Shown: positions 22,406-31,562, numbered from the stretch's first letter. The stretch: 64,000 nucleotides of DNA from Actinomadura luteofluorescens (GCF_013409365.1 NZ_JACCBA010000001.1:4216001-4280000); one strand, 5' to 3'. Made by a program: numbers and translations. Notes: a model not told the origin generated them from the letters alone.

Positions 22406-23054
22406 GTGACGCATGTGACGGAAGACGATCTCGACGACCTGGAGTTCGACACCCTGCGCACCGGCGATCACATCTCGGCGGCCCGCAGGCTGACCGAGCT
22501 GGCCGAGTCGGTGTCCGGTGGAGTGTCACGCGCGAACGTCCTGCTGCGCGCCGGCGAGCAGTGGCAGCACGCCGGCGACCACGCCAGGGCCGCCGAGCTG
22601 TACCGCAGGGCCATGGAGGACGGCGGCGAGACCTACGGCGACCCGCGCGCCTACCTCGCCGACGCGCTCTTCGAACTGGGCCGCGGCGACGAGGCCCGCG
22701 CCCTCGTCGACCAGATCCGCGCCGACAAGCCGCGCGACCCCGAGGTGTACCGCGCCGTGGCCGAGGTGCTCTACGCCCAGGGCGACGCGACCGGCGCCCA
22801 CGAATGGGCCCACCAGCGGCGCCGACGTCGTCCTGGAACTCCGCGACCGCGCCGTGGGAACCGGCATGGGCGGCGGCCCCGACGAGGCCCCCGCTCCTGA
22901 CGCCGACACCCTCACCCCGGGCCTGGACGACGTCGCCCTCGCCGAGGACAGCCTCGAAGCCCTCCTCCGCCTCCGCTACCGCGCCCGCATAGACCTGGGC
23001 CGAAGCGAAGACGACTACGACGCCCTCCTGGACGACCTCCTGAAGAACTCTTAA
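22406..23054 (+). pseudogene. TPR-repeat protein gene, interrupted by a +1 frameshift
   Basis: Codons from the GTG at 22406 encode TPR-like helices (ANVLLRAGEQWQHAGDHARAAELYRRAM, AYLADALFELGRGDEARALVDQI). At gggccc (22806-22811) the frame must move by one base: beyond it the second frame continues with SGADVVLELRDRAVGTGMGG to the stop at 23054. With one C fewer the protein would be about 215 aa and read ...HEWATSGADVVLEL. Without it, translation ends at 22900 with an Arg/Pro-rich tail. This may be a sequencing error, a recent mutation or, less likely, programmed shifting. Close homologues should show the intact length. Confidence 0.8.
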
Positions 23055-23180
23055 TCCCCAGGGGGGCGACCCCCTGGAACCCCCGTCACGAGCCGGGCGA
23101 TCCTCACGCCACGGCTGAGGCTTTTTGTGCCCGTGCCGGTTCGCGTCGTGTCGCTGCGGTCGCCCGGCTCGACGGGTCGA
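23055..23180. repeat. Family D hairpin repeat, inverted diverged copy
   Basis: Starts immediately after the TPR gene stop. Contains an 8-bp G/C hairpin (ccaggggg with ccccctgg, loop gcga, about 23059-23078). A second 12-bp stem pairs cgagccgggcga (23089-23100) with tcgcccggctcg (23160-23171). It is the reverse-oriented relative of the two copies at 23339-23660, with a changed but still fully paired stem. Confidence 0.85.
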
Positions 23181-23338
23181 GCGACCTCCAGGCGCTTAGA
23201 GCGCCTTCCAGCCGCACGACCCGCGCCCCGGCTCAGGTTCCGTCTCCAAGAGCGTTCGGCGTGGCACATCCAAGAGCCTTTGAACGTGGACGGTTCAACC
23301 CTCTTGGGGCCGTAGCCCTAGCGGGGGCGCGGGCAGGC
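23181..23338. other. Non-coding stretch between family D repeats
   Basis: No credible gene. Contains short inverted repeats (aggcgcttagagcgcct at about 23190) and a Gly/Arg-type open frame on the forward strand that looks like chance. It separates the inverted family D copy from the two direct copies. Confidence 0.6.
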
Positions 23339-23502
23339 GCGTGGAGCGAGTGCAGCGAGCGCAACGCGCATGCCCGCCGACGCAGGCGACCGCAGCGACG
23401 CTACACAAGCCGTCACAGGCACAACCGACCGCAACGGCGGCGTGAGGATCGTCTGCGTCGCAACGGGGGTTCCAGGGGGTCGCCCCCCAGGAAAGACACA
23501 GC
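23339..23502. repeat. Family D hairpin repeat, direct copy 1 (164 bp)
   Basis: Tandem with copy 2 at a period of 164 bp. The 12-bp stem pairs cgacgcaggcga (23378-23389) with tcgtctgcgtcg (23449-23460), with one G-T wobble. It is followed by the G/C-rich ccagggggtcgccccccagg element, whose stem is partly broken in this copy. Confidence 0.9.
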
Positions 23503-23660
23503 GCGTGGAGCGAGTGCAGCGAGCGCAACGCGCATGCCCGCCGACGCAGGCGACCGCAGCGACGCCACGCAAGCCGTCACAGGCACAACTAACCGCAACG
23601 GCGGCGTGAGGATCGCCTGCGTCGCAACGGGGGTTCCAGGGGGTCGCCCCCCTGGGTAGA
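23503..23660. repeat. Family D hairpin repeat, direct copy 2
   Basis: Nearly identical to copy 1. Stem cgacgcaggcga (23542-23553) with tcgcctgcgtcg (23613-23624) is perfect here. It ends in a perfect hairpin ccaggggg/cccccctgg around 23634-23653, six bases before the stop of the convergent gene at 23666. Confidence 0.9.
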
Positions 23661-23665
23661 CACAA

Positions 23666-24190
23666 TCACAACCGGGCTATTAGTTCGCTCAGGGATTGGG
23701 CGGCGGCGGTGGGGGGTTCGTGTTCCGTCGTGGGCCAGCCGCGTAGGCGGGCCTCTCTGATGGCCTGATCGTGCTTGGGGGAGGCGGAGCGGTCCGAATG
23801 GGTGCGGAGGTAGCCGCAGGGCGCCTCGGGCCAATCTGGGGCCGTGGGGAGGTCTTCCTGCGGGGCGTCGTGGTCGTGCCGGGCCGGGCGGGGGAGATCG
23901 GCGTCGACGAAGACGTAGCCGCCCACGGGGCGGTGGGCGGCGCGCTGGGCCAGGCCGACGCCGGGCAGCAGGGGGCCGGCGGCGCCGTGCGCCACGAGGA
24001 CGAGCGGCGGGACCGGGTCGGTCGCGGTGATGGTGAGCGAGACGCGGGCGATGTAGCGGGGGCCCGCGTCGTCCGGGACGTCCGGTGCCACCACGTCCAG
24101 CCCGTACGAGCGGAGCATCTCGGGCAGGTCGCCCCAGGAGGCCGCGGTGGCGCCGGGGGCGTGCAGCAGGACGAGGGTTCCGGGTGTCAC
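23666..24190 (-). CDS. Small alpha/beta-hydrolase-like protein, degenerate active site
   Basis: 174 aa. The start MTPGTLVLLHAPGATAASWGDLPEMLRSYGLDVVAPDVPDD resembles the first strands and oxyanion loop of alpha/beta hydrolases. The expected nucleophile elbow (GxSxG) reads LVAHGAAGPLLPG, with no Ser, so hydrolase activity is doubtful. The protein is short for the fold. GTG start at 24190, divergent from pyrE. Its 3' end abuts the family D repeats. Confidence 0.65.
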   Translation of the reverse strand: MTPGTLVLLHAPGATAASWGDLPEMLRSYGLDVVAPDVPDDAGPRYIARVSLTITATDPVPPLVLVAHGAAGPLLPGVGLAQRAAHRPVGGYVFVDADLPRPARHDHDAPQEDLPTAPDWPEAPCGYLRTHSDRSASPKHDQAIREARLRGWPTTEHEPPTAAAQSLSELIARL

Positions 24191-24249
24191 CCCGCGAACC
24201 GTACACGGCGGCGGCGGAGCGCGTACGCAGGGTGAATAGGGTTCTGCAC

Positions 24250-24786
24250 GTGAGCGATCGTGATGAACTGCTGCAGAAGATCAAGGACAGGGCCGTGGTG
24301 CACGGCGACTTCGTGCTGTCGTCGGGCAAGCGGGCGTCCTGGTACGTGGACCTCCGCCGGGTGACGCTGGACGGGTCCGCGGCCCCGCTGGTGGGACGGG
24401 TCATGCTGGACGAGACCGCCGACCTCGACTACGAGGCCGTGGGCGGGCTGACGCTCGGGGCGGACCCGGTGGCCGCCGCGATGCTGCACGCGGCGGCGGC
24501 GCGGGGCCGGGCGCTGGACGCGTTCGTCGTCCGCAAGGCGGGCAAGGCCCACGGGCTGCAGCGCCGGATCGAGGGGCCGGACGTGGCGGGCCGCCGCGTC
24601 CTCGCGGTGGAGGACACCTCGACCACGGGCGGCTCCGTGCTCACGGCGGTGGAGGCGCTCCGCGAGGCGGGGGCGGAGGTGGTGGCGGTCGCGACGATCC
24701 TGGAGCGCGGCGCCGCCGGCCGGATCGCCGAGGAGGGCCTGGAGTACCGGCACCCCTACGAGGTCGCCGACCTCGGTCTCGGTTAG
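24250..24786 (+). CDS. pyrE: Orotate phosphoribosyltransferase
   Basis: 178 aa. Transfers ribose-phosphate from PRPP to orotate, giving OMP in pyrimidine synthesis. Features: FVLSSGKRASWYVDLRR near the N-terminus, GGLTLGADPVAAAML, FVVRKAGKAHGLQRRIEGP, and the PRPP-binding loop VLAVEDTSTTGGSVLTAVEALREAG. The GTG at 24250 starts the conserved helix SDRDELLQKI. Length is normal for the family. Its stop overlaps the convergent gene by four bases, so the two mRNAs overlap tail to tail. Confidence 0.97.
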   Translation: MSDRDELLQKIKDRAVVHGDFVLSSGKRASWYVDLRRVTLDGSAAPLVGRVMLDETADLDYEAVGGLTLGADPVAAAMLHAAAARGRALDAFVVRKAGKAHGLQRRIEGPDVAGRRVLAVEDTSTTGGSVLTAVEALREAGAEVVAVATILERGAAGRIAEEGLEYRHPYEVADLGLG

Positions 24787-25244
24787 CGGGCCTTCACGAG
24801 CCACTGGGCGCGCTGGCCGTTCGGCTGGCGCGGCTGGAGCCTGCCGTAGATCGCGACCTGCAGGGAGCCGCCGTTCTGGGCGACGACCTGCAGGGGCGCC
24901 TCCTTGAACTGGAGGGTGTCGCCGGTGTTGAGCGTGCTGTTGGCGAGCACCTTGCCGCCGGCGTCGGCGACGCGGACCACCACCGTCGTGGGCTGGCCGG
25001 TCACGCGGATGACCAGGGGGAGCGGCGCCGTGGGCGACGTCGTGGTCTCGTTGCTGCTCGGCGTGGTGCGCCCGGCATCGCCCGACGGCGAGGCCCCCGC
25101 AGGGCCCTTCTTGTCGGGTTCGCTCATGATCGCGTTGACCAGGGCCATGCCCCCGACGATGAGCAGGGCCAAGGCGGCCATCACGGCCAAGGCCGCGATC
25201 AGTATGCGCGCGAGACCCCTAGGGTCCGACCGGTGACGTCCCAC
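24783..25244 (-). CDS. Membrane-anchored protein with RodZ-C-like (DUF4115-type) domain
   Basis: 153 aa. One N-terminal transmembrane helix (LARILIAALAVMAALALLIVGGMALV, about 11-36), a Ser/Thr/Pro/Gly linker (about 40-72), then a beta-sheet domain (PLVIRVTGQPTTVVVRVADAGGKVLANSTLNTGDTLQF) like the C-terminal domain of RodZ-type proteins. Probably extracytoplasmic. GTG start at 25244, nine bases after the DedA gene, so co-transcribed with it. Confidence 0.7.
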   Translation of the reverse strand: MGRHRSDPRGLARILIAALAVMAALALLIVGGMALVNAIMSEPDKKGPAGASPSGDAGRTTPSSNETTTSPTAPLPLVIRVTGQPTTVVVRVADAGGKVLANSTLNTGDTLQFKEAPLQVVAQNGGSLQVAIYGRLQPRQPNGQRAQWLVKAR

Positions 25245-25253
25245 ATGGGGAGG

Positions 25254-25979
25254 TTAGCGATAACTGTCACCGCTGAGCGACGGACGGGACTCTTCCGGAC
25301 CATTCTTATTCGGACCGTGGTCCGCTTTGCGGCCCTTCAGGACCTCCCGAATGATCGGAATGACCGAAAGAATCAGGATGACCGCTACGCCCGGGAGGAT
25401 GTATTTCTCAACGTCGGGCACTTCGGACCCGAGGAAGTGACCGAGGAGGAAGAGGGCGTCCGTCCAGACGATGCCGCCGATCGCGTTCCAGACGAAGAAC
25501 TTCTTCGAATCCATGCCGAGCATCCCGGCGAGCGGGTTGAGGAACGTCCGGACAATCGGGATGAACCGGGCAAGCACCACCGCCTTCGCGGGGCCGAACC
25601 GGTTGAAGTAGTACTCGGCCTTCTCCACCCACTCCTGCTTGAAGATCCGCGAGTCGGGTCTGTCGAAGAGCTTGCGGCCGTAGCGGGCGCCGAGGAAGTG
25701 GCCGAGCTGGGCGCCGGCGATCGCCGCCACCGGGCCGCCGATCAGCAGCCAGGGCAGCGACAGCGGCTGGAAGTCCTGGCCGTTGACGGTCGAGACCGCC
25801 GTGAGGATCCCCGCCGTGAACAGCAGCGAGTCGCCCGGAAGGATGCAGCCGATCAGAAGACCGGTCTCCGCGAAGATGATGGCGAGCACGCCGATCGTCG
25901 CGAACGTGCCGAAAAGCTGCAGCCACGCGGTGGGGTGCAACCACTCGGTGATGTCAAGGGGAAGGGCAGTGAGATCCAC
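25254..25979 (-). CDS. DedA-family (VTT/SNARE-associated) membrane protein
   Basis: 241 aa. Hydrophobic helices with the DedA signature: ETGLLIGCILPGDSLLF (acidic residue plus G.x.PG), GAQLGHFLGARYGR and RFIPIVRTFLNPLAGML, the conserved Arg motif. DedA proteins are involved in membrane-lipid flipping and envelope homeostasis. GTG at 25979. It lies beside fbaA as Rv0364 does beside fba in M. tuberculosis. Confidence 0.95.
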   Translation of the reverse strand: MDLTALPLDITEWLHPTAWLQLFGTFATIGVLAIIFAETGLLIGCILPGDSLLFTAGILTAVSTVNGQDFQPLSLPWLLIGGPVAAIAGAQLGHFLGARYGRKLFDRPDSRIFKQEWVEKAEYYFNRFGPAKAVVLARFIPIVRTFLNPLAGMLGMDSKKFFVWNAIGGIVWTDALFLLGHFLGSEVPDVEKYILPGVAVILILSVIPIIREVLKGRKADHGPNKNGPEESRPSLSGDSYR

Positions 25980-26148
25980 ACCGCGAGCGTACCTTTCCCC
26001 ACGCTCCGATTAGGCGGGATACTGAGCGCGGACGGCATGCCCGACCCGGAAACCGCGTGACCTGGGCACTCCCTGGGTACGCGGACGTCCGGGAGCTACC
26101 GCCCGGCCGGATGCCCGGCGGCACCCTGCGTATGAAAGGACGCTGACA

Positions 26149-27171
<1,023 letters not shown>

Positions 27172-27178
27172 CGGAGCG

Positions 27179-27204
27179 GGCCGGGGGCCGTGCGGCCCCC
27201 GGCC
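27179..27204 (+). terminator. Terminator hairpin after fbaA
   Basis: Perfect 11-bp stem ggccgggggcc / ggcccccggcc with a four-base gtgc loop. Confidence 0.85.
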
Positions 27205-27242
27205 AGCCCGTTGCCTGACGAAACGCGGGTAGGCTCGCAGGC

Positions 27243-27692
27243 GTGGCACTGCCCCGCACCTACGACTCGCAGAACTGCTCGGTCGCCCGCTCGCTGGAGG
27301 TCGTGGGCGACCGCTGGACGATGCTGGTCATCCGCAGCGCGTTCCAGGGCGTGCGGCGCTTCGACGACTTCCAGGACGCCCTGGGCGTGGCCCGCAACGT
27401 CCTCACCGACCGGCTCAACCGGCTCTGCGACGAGGGCATCATGCGCCGCGTCCCGTACCAGCAGCGGCCGGAGCGCCACGAGTACCGGCTGACCCGCAAG
27501 GGCGTGGAGCTGTGGCCCGCGGTCATGACCCTGATGATGTGGGGCGACCGCCACTACGCGCCTGACGGCCCTCCCCTGGTCATCGGCCACCGGGGCTGCG
27601 ACGGCACGCTGACCCCCTCGTTCACGTGCGGCTCCTGCGGCGCGCACCTCGGCCCCGCCGACGTCGACCCCCGTCCGGGTCCCAGTGCCTAG
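27243..27692 (+). CDS. HxlR-family transcriptional regulator
   Basis: 149 aa. Winged helix with the family pattern CSVARSLEVVGDRWTMLVIRSAF, RRFDDFQDALGVARNVLTDRLNRLCDEGI and the wing RPERHEYRLTRKG. Cysteines CDGTLTPSFTCGSCG near the C-terminus could bind a metal or sense redox or electrophiles, as in other HxlR members; this is inference. GTG start at 27243. Its target is unknown; the AhpD-like gene downstream is a candidate. Confidence 0.92.
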   Translation: MALPRTYDSQNCSVARSLEVVGDRWTMLVIRSAFQGVRRFDDFQDALGVARNVLTDRLNRLCDEGIMRRVPYQQRPERHEYRLTRKGVELWPAVMTLMMWGDRHYAPDGPPLVIGHRGCDGTLTPSFTCGSCGAHLGPADVDPRPGPSA

Positions 27693-27699
27693 GGATCCT

Positions 27700-27860
27700 T
27701 CCTCGAAGTCGCCTCGGCAATGCCGCGCGAACGCGTGACCTGGCCGGTGGAGCGACGCCGGAGGCGAGCGGAACCGGGCGGATCGCGAAGCGATGCCGCG
27801 TTCGCCCAGGCCAGGTCACGTAGCGAGCCGCCAGGCGAGCGAAGTGGGCCGGGGCTGAAT
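27700..27860. repeat. Family C intergenic repeat, copy 1
   Basis: About 155 bp shared in reverse orientation with 48950-49117. A 12-bp perfect stem pairs cgtgacctggcc (27734-27745) with ggccaggtcacg (27809-27820), enclosing a small hairpin atcgc-gaa-gcgat. It includes gcgagccgccaggcgag, also found in family B. It fills the gap between the HxlR gene and the next start. Confidence 0.85.
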
Positions 27861-27880
27861 CAACACAGCGTGGTTCGGCG

Positions 27881-28915
27881 ATGAACAGCCATCTGGTCCG
27901 GGCGGCGCGGCGCGGTGCGGAGGCGCAGATCGCGCACGTCTCGCTCGTCCGGCACGCGGCCGCCCAGGGGCTGGTCGCGCGGGTCTACGACCAGGTCGAA
28001 CGGGACTTCGGCATCCTCGCACCGCCGGTGATCCTGCACTCCCCCGTCCCGGAGCTGCTCGCCGCCGTGTGGACGATGCTGCGCGAGACCCTGGTCGCGA
28101 CGGGGAAGGCCGAGCGCGCGGTCAAGGAGGCCGCCGCCGCGGCGGTGTCGCTCGGCAACTCCTGCCCCTACTGCGTGGCGGCGCACAGCACCACGCTGCA
28201 CGGCCTCGTGCGCGGGCGCGACGCCACCGCGATCGCCGCGGGCAGGCTCGACGAAGTTGGCGACCCGCGCATCCGTGCGATCGCCGAGTGGGGCGTACGG
28301 TTCGGCACGCCGGAGGTTCCCGAGCGCCCGTTCCCGCCCGAGCAGGCGCCCGAGCTCGTCGGCACCGCCTTCGCCTTCCACTACTACAACCGGATGGTCA
28401 ACATCTTCCTGGGCGAGTCGCCGTTCCCCCCGAGCGCCCCGGCGAGGGCGCACGGCGCGATCAGCCGGGTGATGGGCCGCCTGATGGCCGCGGGCTCGCG
28501 CGCCCGGCACGCCCCTGGCGGCTCCCTCGACCTGCTGCCGCCCGCGCCGCCGTCCGGCGACCTGCCCTGGACGGAGGGCAACGAGGTGATCGCCGCCGCG
28601 TTCGCGCGCACGTCGGCGGTCATCGACCGGGCGGGCGAGCGGGCGGTGCCGGCGACGGTCCGGGAACTGCTGACCGCCGAGCTCGCCGCGTGGGACGGGC
28701 GCGCGGCCGAGCCTGCGCGGATCGACGAGGCCGTGGCCGGACTGCCCGCGCCGGACCGTCCCGCCGGGCGGCTCGTGCTGCTGACCGCGCTCGCCTCGCA
28801 CCGGGTCGGCCCGGCGGTCATCGCGGAGTTCCGCCGCGACGACGGCGCGGACGCCCGCCTGCTGGAATGCCTCGCGTGGGCCGCGTTCACCACCGCACGG
28901 GCGGCGGCGGCCTGA
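27881..28915 (+). CDS. Carboxymuconolactone decarboxylase/AhpD-like protein
   Basis: 344 aa, about twice the size of a single AhpD domain. The N-terminal domain contains VKEAAAAAVSLGNSCPYCVAAHSTTLHG, the CxxC-x3-H redox centre of the family, which reduces peroxiredoxins in AhpD. The C-terminal half (about 175-344) repeats the helical pattern without a CxxC, suggesting a duplicated degenerate domain. Start ATG at 27881. Downstream genes are MDMPI-type, so a mycothiol or electrophile detoxification context is plausible. Confidence 0.82.
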   Translation: MNSHLVRAARRGAEAQIAHVSLVRHAAAQGLVARVYDQVERDFGILAPPVILHSPVPELLAAVWTMLRETLVATGKAERAVKEAAAAAVSLGNSCPYCVAAHSTTLHGLVRGRDATAIAAGRLDEVGDPRIRAIAEWGVRFGTPEVPERPFPPEQAPELVGTAFAFHYYNRMVNIFLGESPFPPSAPARAHGAISRVMGRLMAAGSRARHAPGGSLDLLPPAPPSGDLPWTEGNEVIAAAFARTSAVIDRAGERAVPATVRELLTAELAAWDGRAAEPARIDEAVAGLPAPDRPAGRLVLLTALASHRVGPAVIAEFRRDDGADARLLECLAWAAFTTARAAAA

Positions 28916-28958
28916 CCGGACGCTTGCCCGGCCTTTTGGAAATTGCGACGATCGGGCC

Positions 28959-29810
28959 ATGGTGGTTCGGCTCACGGAAGAGAACTGGGCGGCGACCCGG
29001 AAGTATCTGCGCGGGACCGGTGACCGGTTCGCCGAGTTACTGACCTCGGCCGGATCCGGGACGAAGGCCACCGCGACCTGGACGGTGACCGATATGGCGG
29101 CGCATGTCGCCACCCTCGCGCGGATGTATCACCAGATGGTCGATCCCGCCGGTTGCGACGATCCGCTGGCCGTGACCGACGACCTCGTCCGGAGCACGAT
29201 CGTCGATACGGTCGACACCGCGAACGAGGAATTGCTGCGCCTTTTCCCCGAGCGCGATCCAGGGGTCCTCGCGGACGTCCTGCTCCGCGATGTCGACCGC
29301 CTTCTGACGGCGACGCGGGACGCCGATCCCGCGATGGCGCTGCCCTGGCTGGGCGGCTCGCACGTCCCGCTCGGCGGGCTCCTGGCGCACCTGCTCAACG
29401 AGCTCCAGATCCACGGCCGCGACATCGCCCGGCCCCTGCGCAGGCGCTGGGACGTCCCGCCTCAGGAGGCGGCCCCGTTCTTCGAGATGTTCCTCGTCGG
29501 GGTGACCGAGTACGGGTACGGGCGGCTGCTGGAGGGCCACGGCCCCGCGCCGACCGGACGGATCACCGTCGAGTTCCGCTCCGATCACACCGCCCCAGTG
29601 GTGATGGCGATGACCGACGGGTTCGTCACCGTGGAAGAGCCCGGCGACCGTCCCGACGTGCGGCTGTTCTTCGACCCGACGGCGCTCAACCTGATGCTTT
29701 TCGGACGGATCGGCAGGGCGCGGACCGTGCTGAGCAGGAAGATTGTCATTCGGGGGCGGCGGCCCTGGGTGCTTCCCGCATTCCTCCGGATCGTGCGTCT
29801 TCCCTCGTGA
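28959..29810 (+). CDS. Maleylpyruvate isomerase-family (DinB-like) mycothiol-dependent protein
   Basis: 283 aa. N-terminal four-helix DinB-like domain beginning MVVRLTEENWAATRKYLRGTGDRFAELL, with WTVTDMAAHVATLARMYH carrying a metal-binding His, and a second conserved His in LLNELQIHGRDIARPL. The C-terminal part is an SCP2-like beta/alpha domain (about 195-283). These are the two domains of actinobacterial MDMPI proteins. The substrate is unknown. ATG at 28959. Confidence 0.82.
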   Translation: MVVRLTEENWAATRKYLRGTGDRFAELLTSAGSGTKATATWTVTDMAAHVATLARMYHQMVDPAGCDDPLAVTDDLVRSTIVDTVDTANEELLRLFPERDPGVLADVLLRDVDRLLTATRDADPAMALPWLGGSHVPLGGLLAHLLNELQIHGRDIARPLRRRWDVPPQEAAPFFEMFLVGVTEYGYGRLLEGHGPAPTGRITVEFRSDHTAPVVMAMTDGFVTVEEPGDRPDVRLFFDPTALNLMLFGRIGRARTVLSRKIVIRGRRPWVLPAFLRIVRLPS

Positions 29811-29917
29811 ACGGCGGCGCCTCCCTTTCACCGGCCCCTTCGAAGGGCGGCCACCGATGACTTCTCGCCGCGGCGAAGGTCTATACAGGTGATCATCCCA
29901 GCGAGGTGAGGAGCCGA

Positions 29918-30523
29918 ATGCGTGAGGCGACCGGCGCATCGGCGCCCCTCCGATCGAACGCGCGCATCCTGGAGCGCTCGATCGGCTTTCTCCTGACCGC
30001 CGTCCAGCCCGTCACGCGGCCGATGCTCACCCGTCCGACACCCTGCGCGGCCTGGGATCTCACCATGCTGCTCCTGCACGTCGGCGACTCCCTCGCGGCG
30101 GTGCACGAGGGCCTGGCGGGAGGCCGGGTCGGCCTACGCCCGGTCGCGGTCGACCCGGCCGACGACCCGGTGTCGGCACTGCGCGTCCGCGCCGCCCGCG
30201 TGCTCCGCCACGCCATGGCCTTCCCCGGCTGCGCCGACCGCGACGCGGGGACGGCGGCGATCGGCGACCTGTGCCTGCCCGGCGAGCTGGTGGCCGGCGC
30301 GGGCGCCCTGGAAGCGGCCGTGCACGGCTGGGACGTCGCGCAGGCGACGGGCGCGGGGCAGCCCATTCCTCCGGACCTGGCCGCCGATCTCCTGGACGTG
30401 TCGAGGGCGCTGGCGCCGCCGTGCGGGCGCCTGCCGCTGTTCGGCGAGCCGCTGGATCCCGGCCCGCACGCGTCGCCCGGCGACCGTCTCGTCGCCTTCC
30501 TCGGCCGCCGTCCGGCGGGCTGA
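29918..30523 (+). CDS. TIGR03086/MDMPI-like metal-binding protein
   Basis: 201 aa. DinB/MDMPI N-terminal helices with PTPCAAWDLTMLLLHVGDSLAAV and a later LVAGAGALEAAVHGWDVAQATG, the usual His ligands of TIGR03086 proteins. It lacks the C-terminal SCP2 part of its upstream neighbour. The ATG at 29918 is preferred over the GTG at 29906 because of the GAGGTGAGGAG site just upstream. Likely a mycothiol-linked transferase or isomerase of unknown substrate. Confidence 0.78.
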   Translation: MREATGASAPLRSNARILERSIGFLLTAVQPVTRPMLTRPTPCAAWDLTMLLLHVGDSLAAVHEGLAGGRVGLRPVAVDPADDPVSALRVRAARVLRHAMAFPGCADRDAGTAAIGDLCLPGELVAGAGALEAAVHGWDVAQATGAGQPIPPDLAADLLDVSRALAPPCGRLPLFGEPLDPGPHASPGDRLVAFLGRRPAG

Positions 30524-30538
30524 GGCGATCTCGCTCAG

Positions 30539-30585
30539 GTTGCTTCACACAACTTTGTGCGCTCCAATGAGTTGTGTGAAGCAAC
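30539..30585. promoter_or_regulatory. Perfect 16-bp inverted repeat spanning the GNAT start codon
   Basis: Left arm gttgcttcacacaact (30539-30554), right arm agttgtgtgaagcaac (30570-30585), 15-base spacer ending with the ATG at 30567. It looks like a repressor operator or an mRNA hairpin hiding the start. It is A/T richer than the surrounding DNA. Confidence 0.75.
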
Positions 30586-31100
30586 TCGATGTGCGCACCG
30601 TCGCCCGCATCCACGCCGTGCTCGACGACGTCCGGATCCGCCCGTACGGCGTCACCGACCGCGACCGCCTCCGCCGGATGTCGGACCGGCTGTCGGCCGC
30701 CAGCCTCTACACGCGCTTCTTCTCCGGCACGCCCCGCATCCCCGACCACTACGTCCGCCTTCTGGAGGGCCTCGACCACTGGCACCGCGAGGCCCTCGTC
30801 GCGCTCGACCGGGACGAGATCCTCGGCATCGCCGAGTACGCCCGCGACGCGGCACGACCCTGGCGGGCCGACCTCGCCGTCCTGGTCGCCGACCCCTGGC
30901 AGCGCCGGGGCCTCGGCAGCGCCCTCGTCGGCTGCCTGTCCGAACTCGCCGGGCGGCGCGGCATCACCGATTTCGACGCGGACGTCATCCTCACCAACCG
31001 GCAGGCGCTCCTGTTCGTCCGGAACGGCTGGCCGGCGGCCCGCTCCACGAGGGACGGCGGGTCCGCCCACTTCCGCCTGCCGCTCCCCGTGCCCGCCTGA
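30567..31100 (+). CDS. GNAT-family N-acetyltransferase
   Basis: 177 aa. GNAT fold with IRPYGVTDRDRLRRM at the start, an ADLAVLVADPWQRRGLGSALVGCL acetyl-CoA loop (Q/RxxGxG/A), and a C-terminal strand. The early LSAASLYTRFFSGTPRIP is typical of the GNAT domain found in Pat/acyltransferase-like proteins. The ATG at 30567 falls between the arms of the inverted repeat; a TTG at 30540 would add nine residues. No Shine-Dalgarno sequence is seen. Substrate unknown. Confidence 0.85.
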   Translation: MSCVKQLDVRTVARIHAVLDDVRIRPYGVTDRDRLRRMSDRLSAASLYTRFFSGTPRIPDHYVRLLEGLDHWHREALVALDRDEILGIAEYARDAARPWRADLAVLVADPWQRRGLGSALVGCLSELAGRRGITDFDADVILTNRQALLFVRNGWPAARSTRDGGSAHFRLPLPVPA

Positions 31101-31139
31101 CCCCGGCCGGTTGAATCCGGACGGGGGCGCCCGCTTACC

Positions 31140-31562
31140 ATGACCGGCATGACCCAGAACCTGCTCGGCGGCCCCGCTCCGACCGAACTTCCGGACAACG
31201 TCGAGGCCCGGACGGCCCTGGAGGAGGGCGTCGACCCGTTCGAGGTCGCCGCGCGCCACCCGGACCACCCGGGCGCGTGGGCCGAGCTGGCCGACCGCTC
31301 CTTCGCCAAGGGCAGCGTCATCGACTCCTACGCGTTCGCCCGCACCGGCTACCACCGCGGGCTGGACCAGCTGCGCCGGGCGGGCTGGAAGGGCCACGGC
31401 CCCATCCCCTGGGAGCACGAGCCGAACCGCGGCTTCCTGCGCGCCCTCCACGCCCTCGCCCGGGCCGCCGCCGCCATCGGCGAGGAGTCCGAGGCCGAGC
31501 GCTGCAAGACGTTCCTCCGCGACAGCAGCGCCGAGGCCGCCGACGCCCTCAACGGCTCCTGA
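31140..31562 (+). CDS. DUF3151 protein
   Basis: 140 aa. A conserved actinobacterial protein of unknown function, comparable to M. tuberculosis Rv0360c, which lies between purA and fba as this gene does. Recognisable segments: NLLGGPAPTELP, LADRSFAKGSVIDSYAFARTGYHRGLD and GPIPWEHEPNRGFLRALHAL. ATG at 31140 or 31149. Its last 14 bases overlap the convergent flavoprotein gene. Confidence 0.9.
   Translation: MTGMTQNLLGGPAPTELPDNVEARTALEEGVDPFEVAARHPDHPGAWAELADRSFAKGSVIDSYAFARTGYHRGLDQLRRAGWKGHGPIPWEHEPNRGFLRALHALARAAAAIGEESEAERCKTFLRDSSAEAADALNGS

Noticed and set aside
23055..23660. Insertion sequence remnant
   Set aside because: No transposase fragment or target-site duplication; the paired stems point to a structural element instead.
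30539..30585. Phage or element attachment site
   Set aside because: Inverted not direct, with no integrase or element borders nearby.
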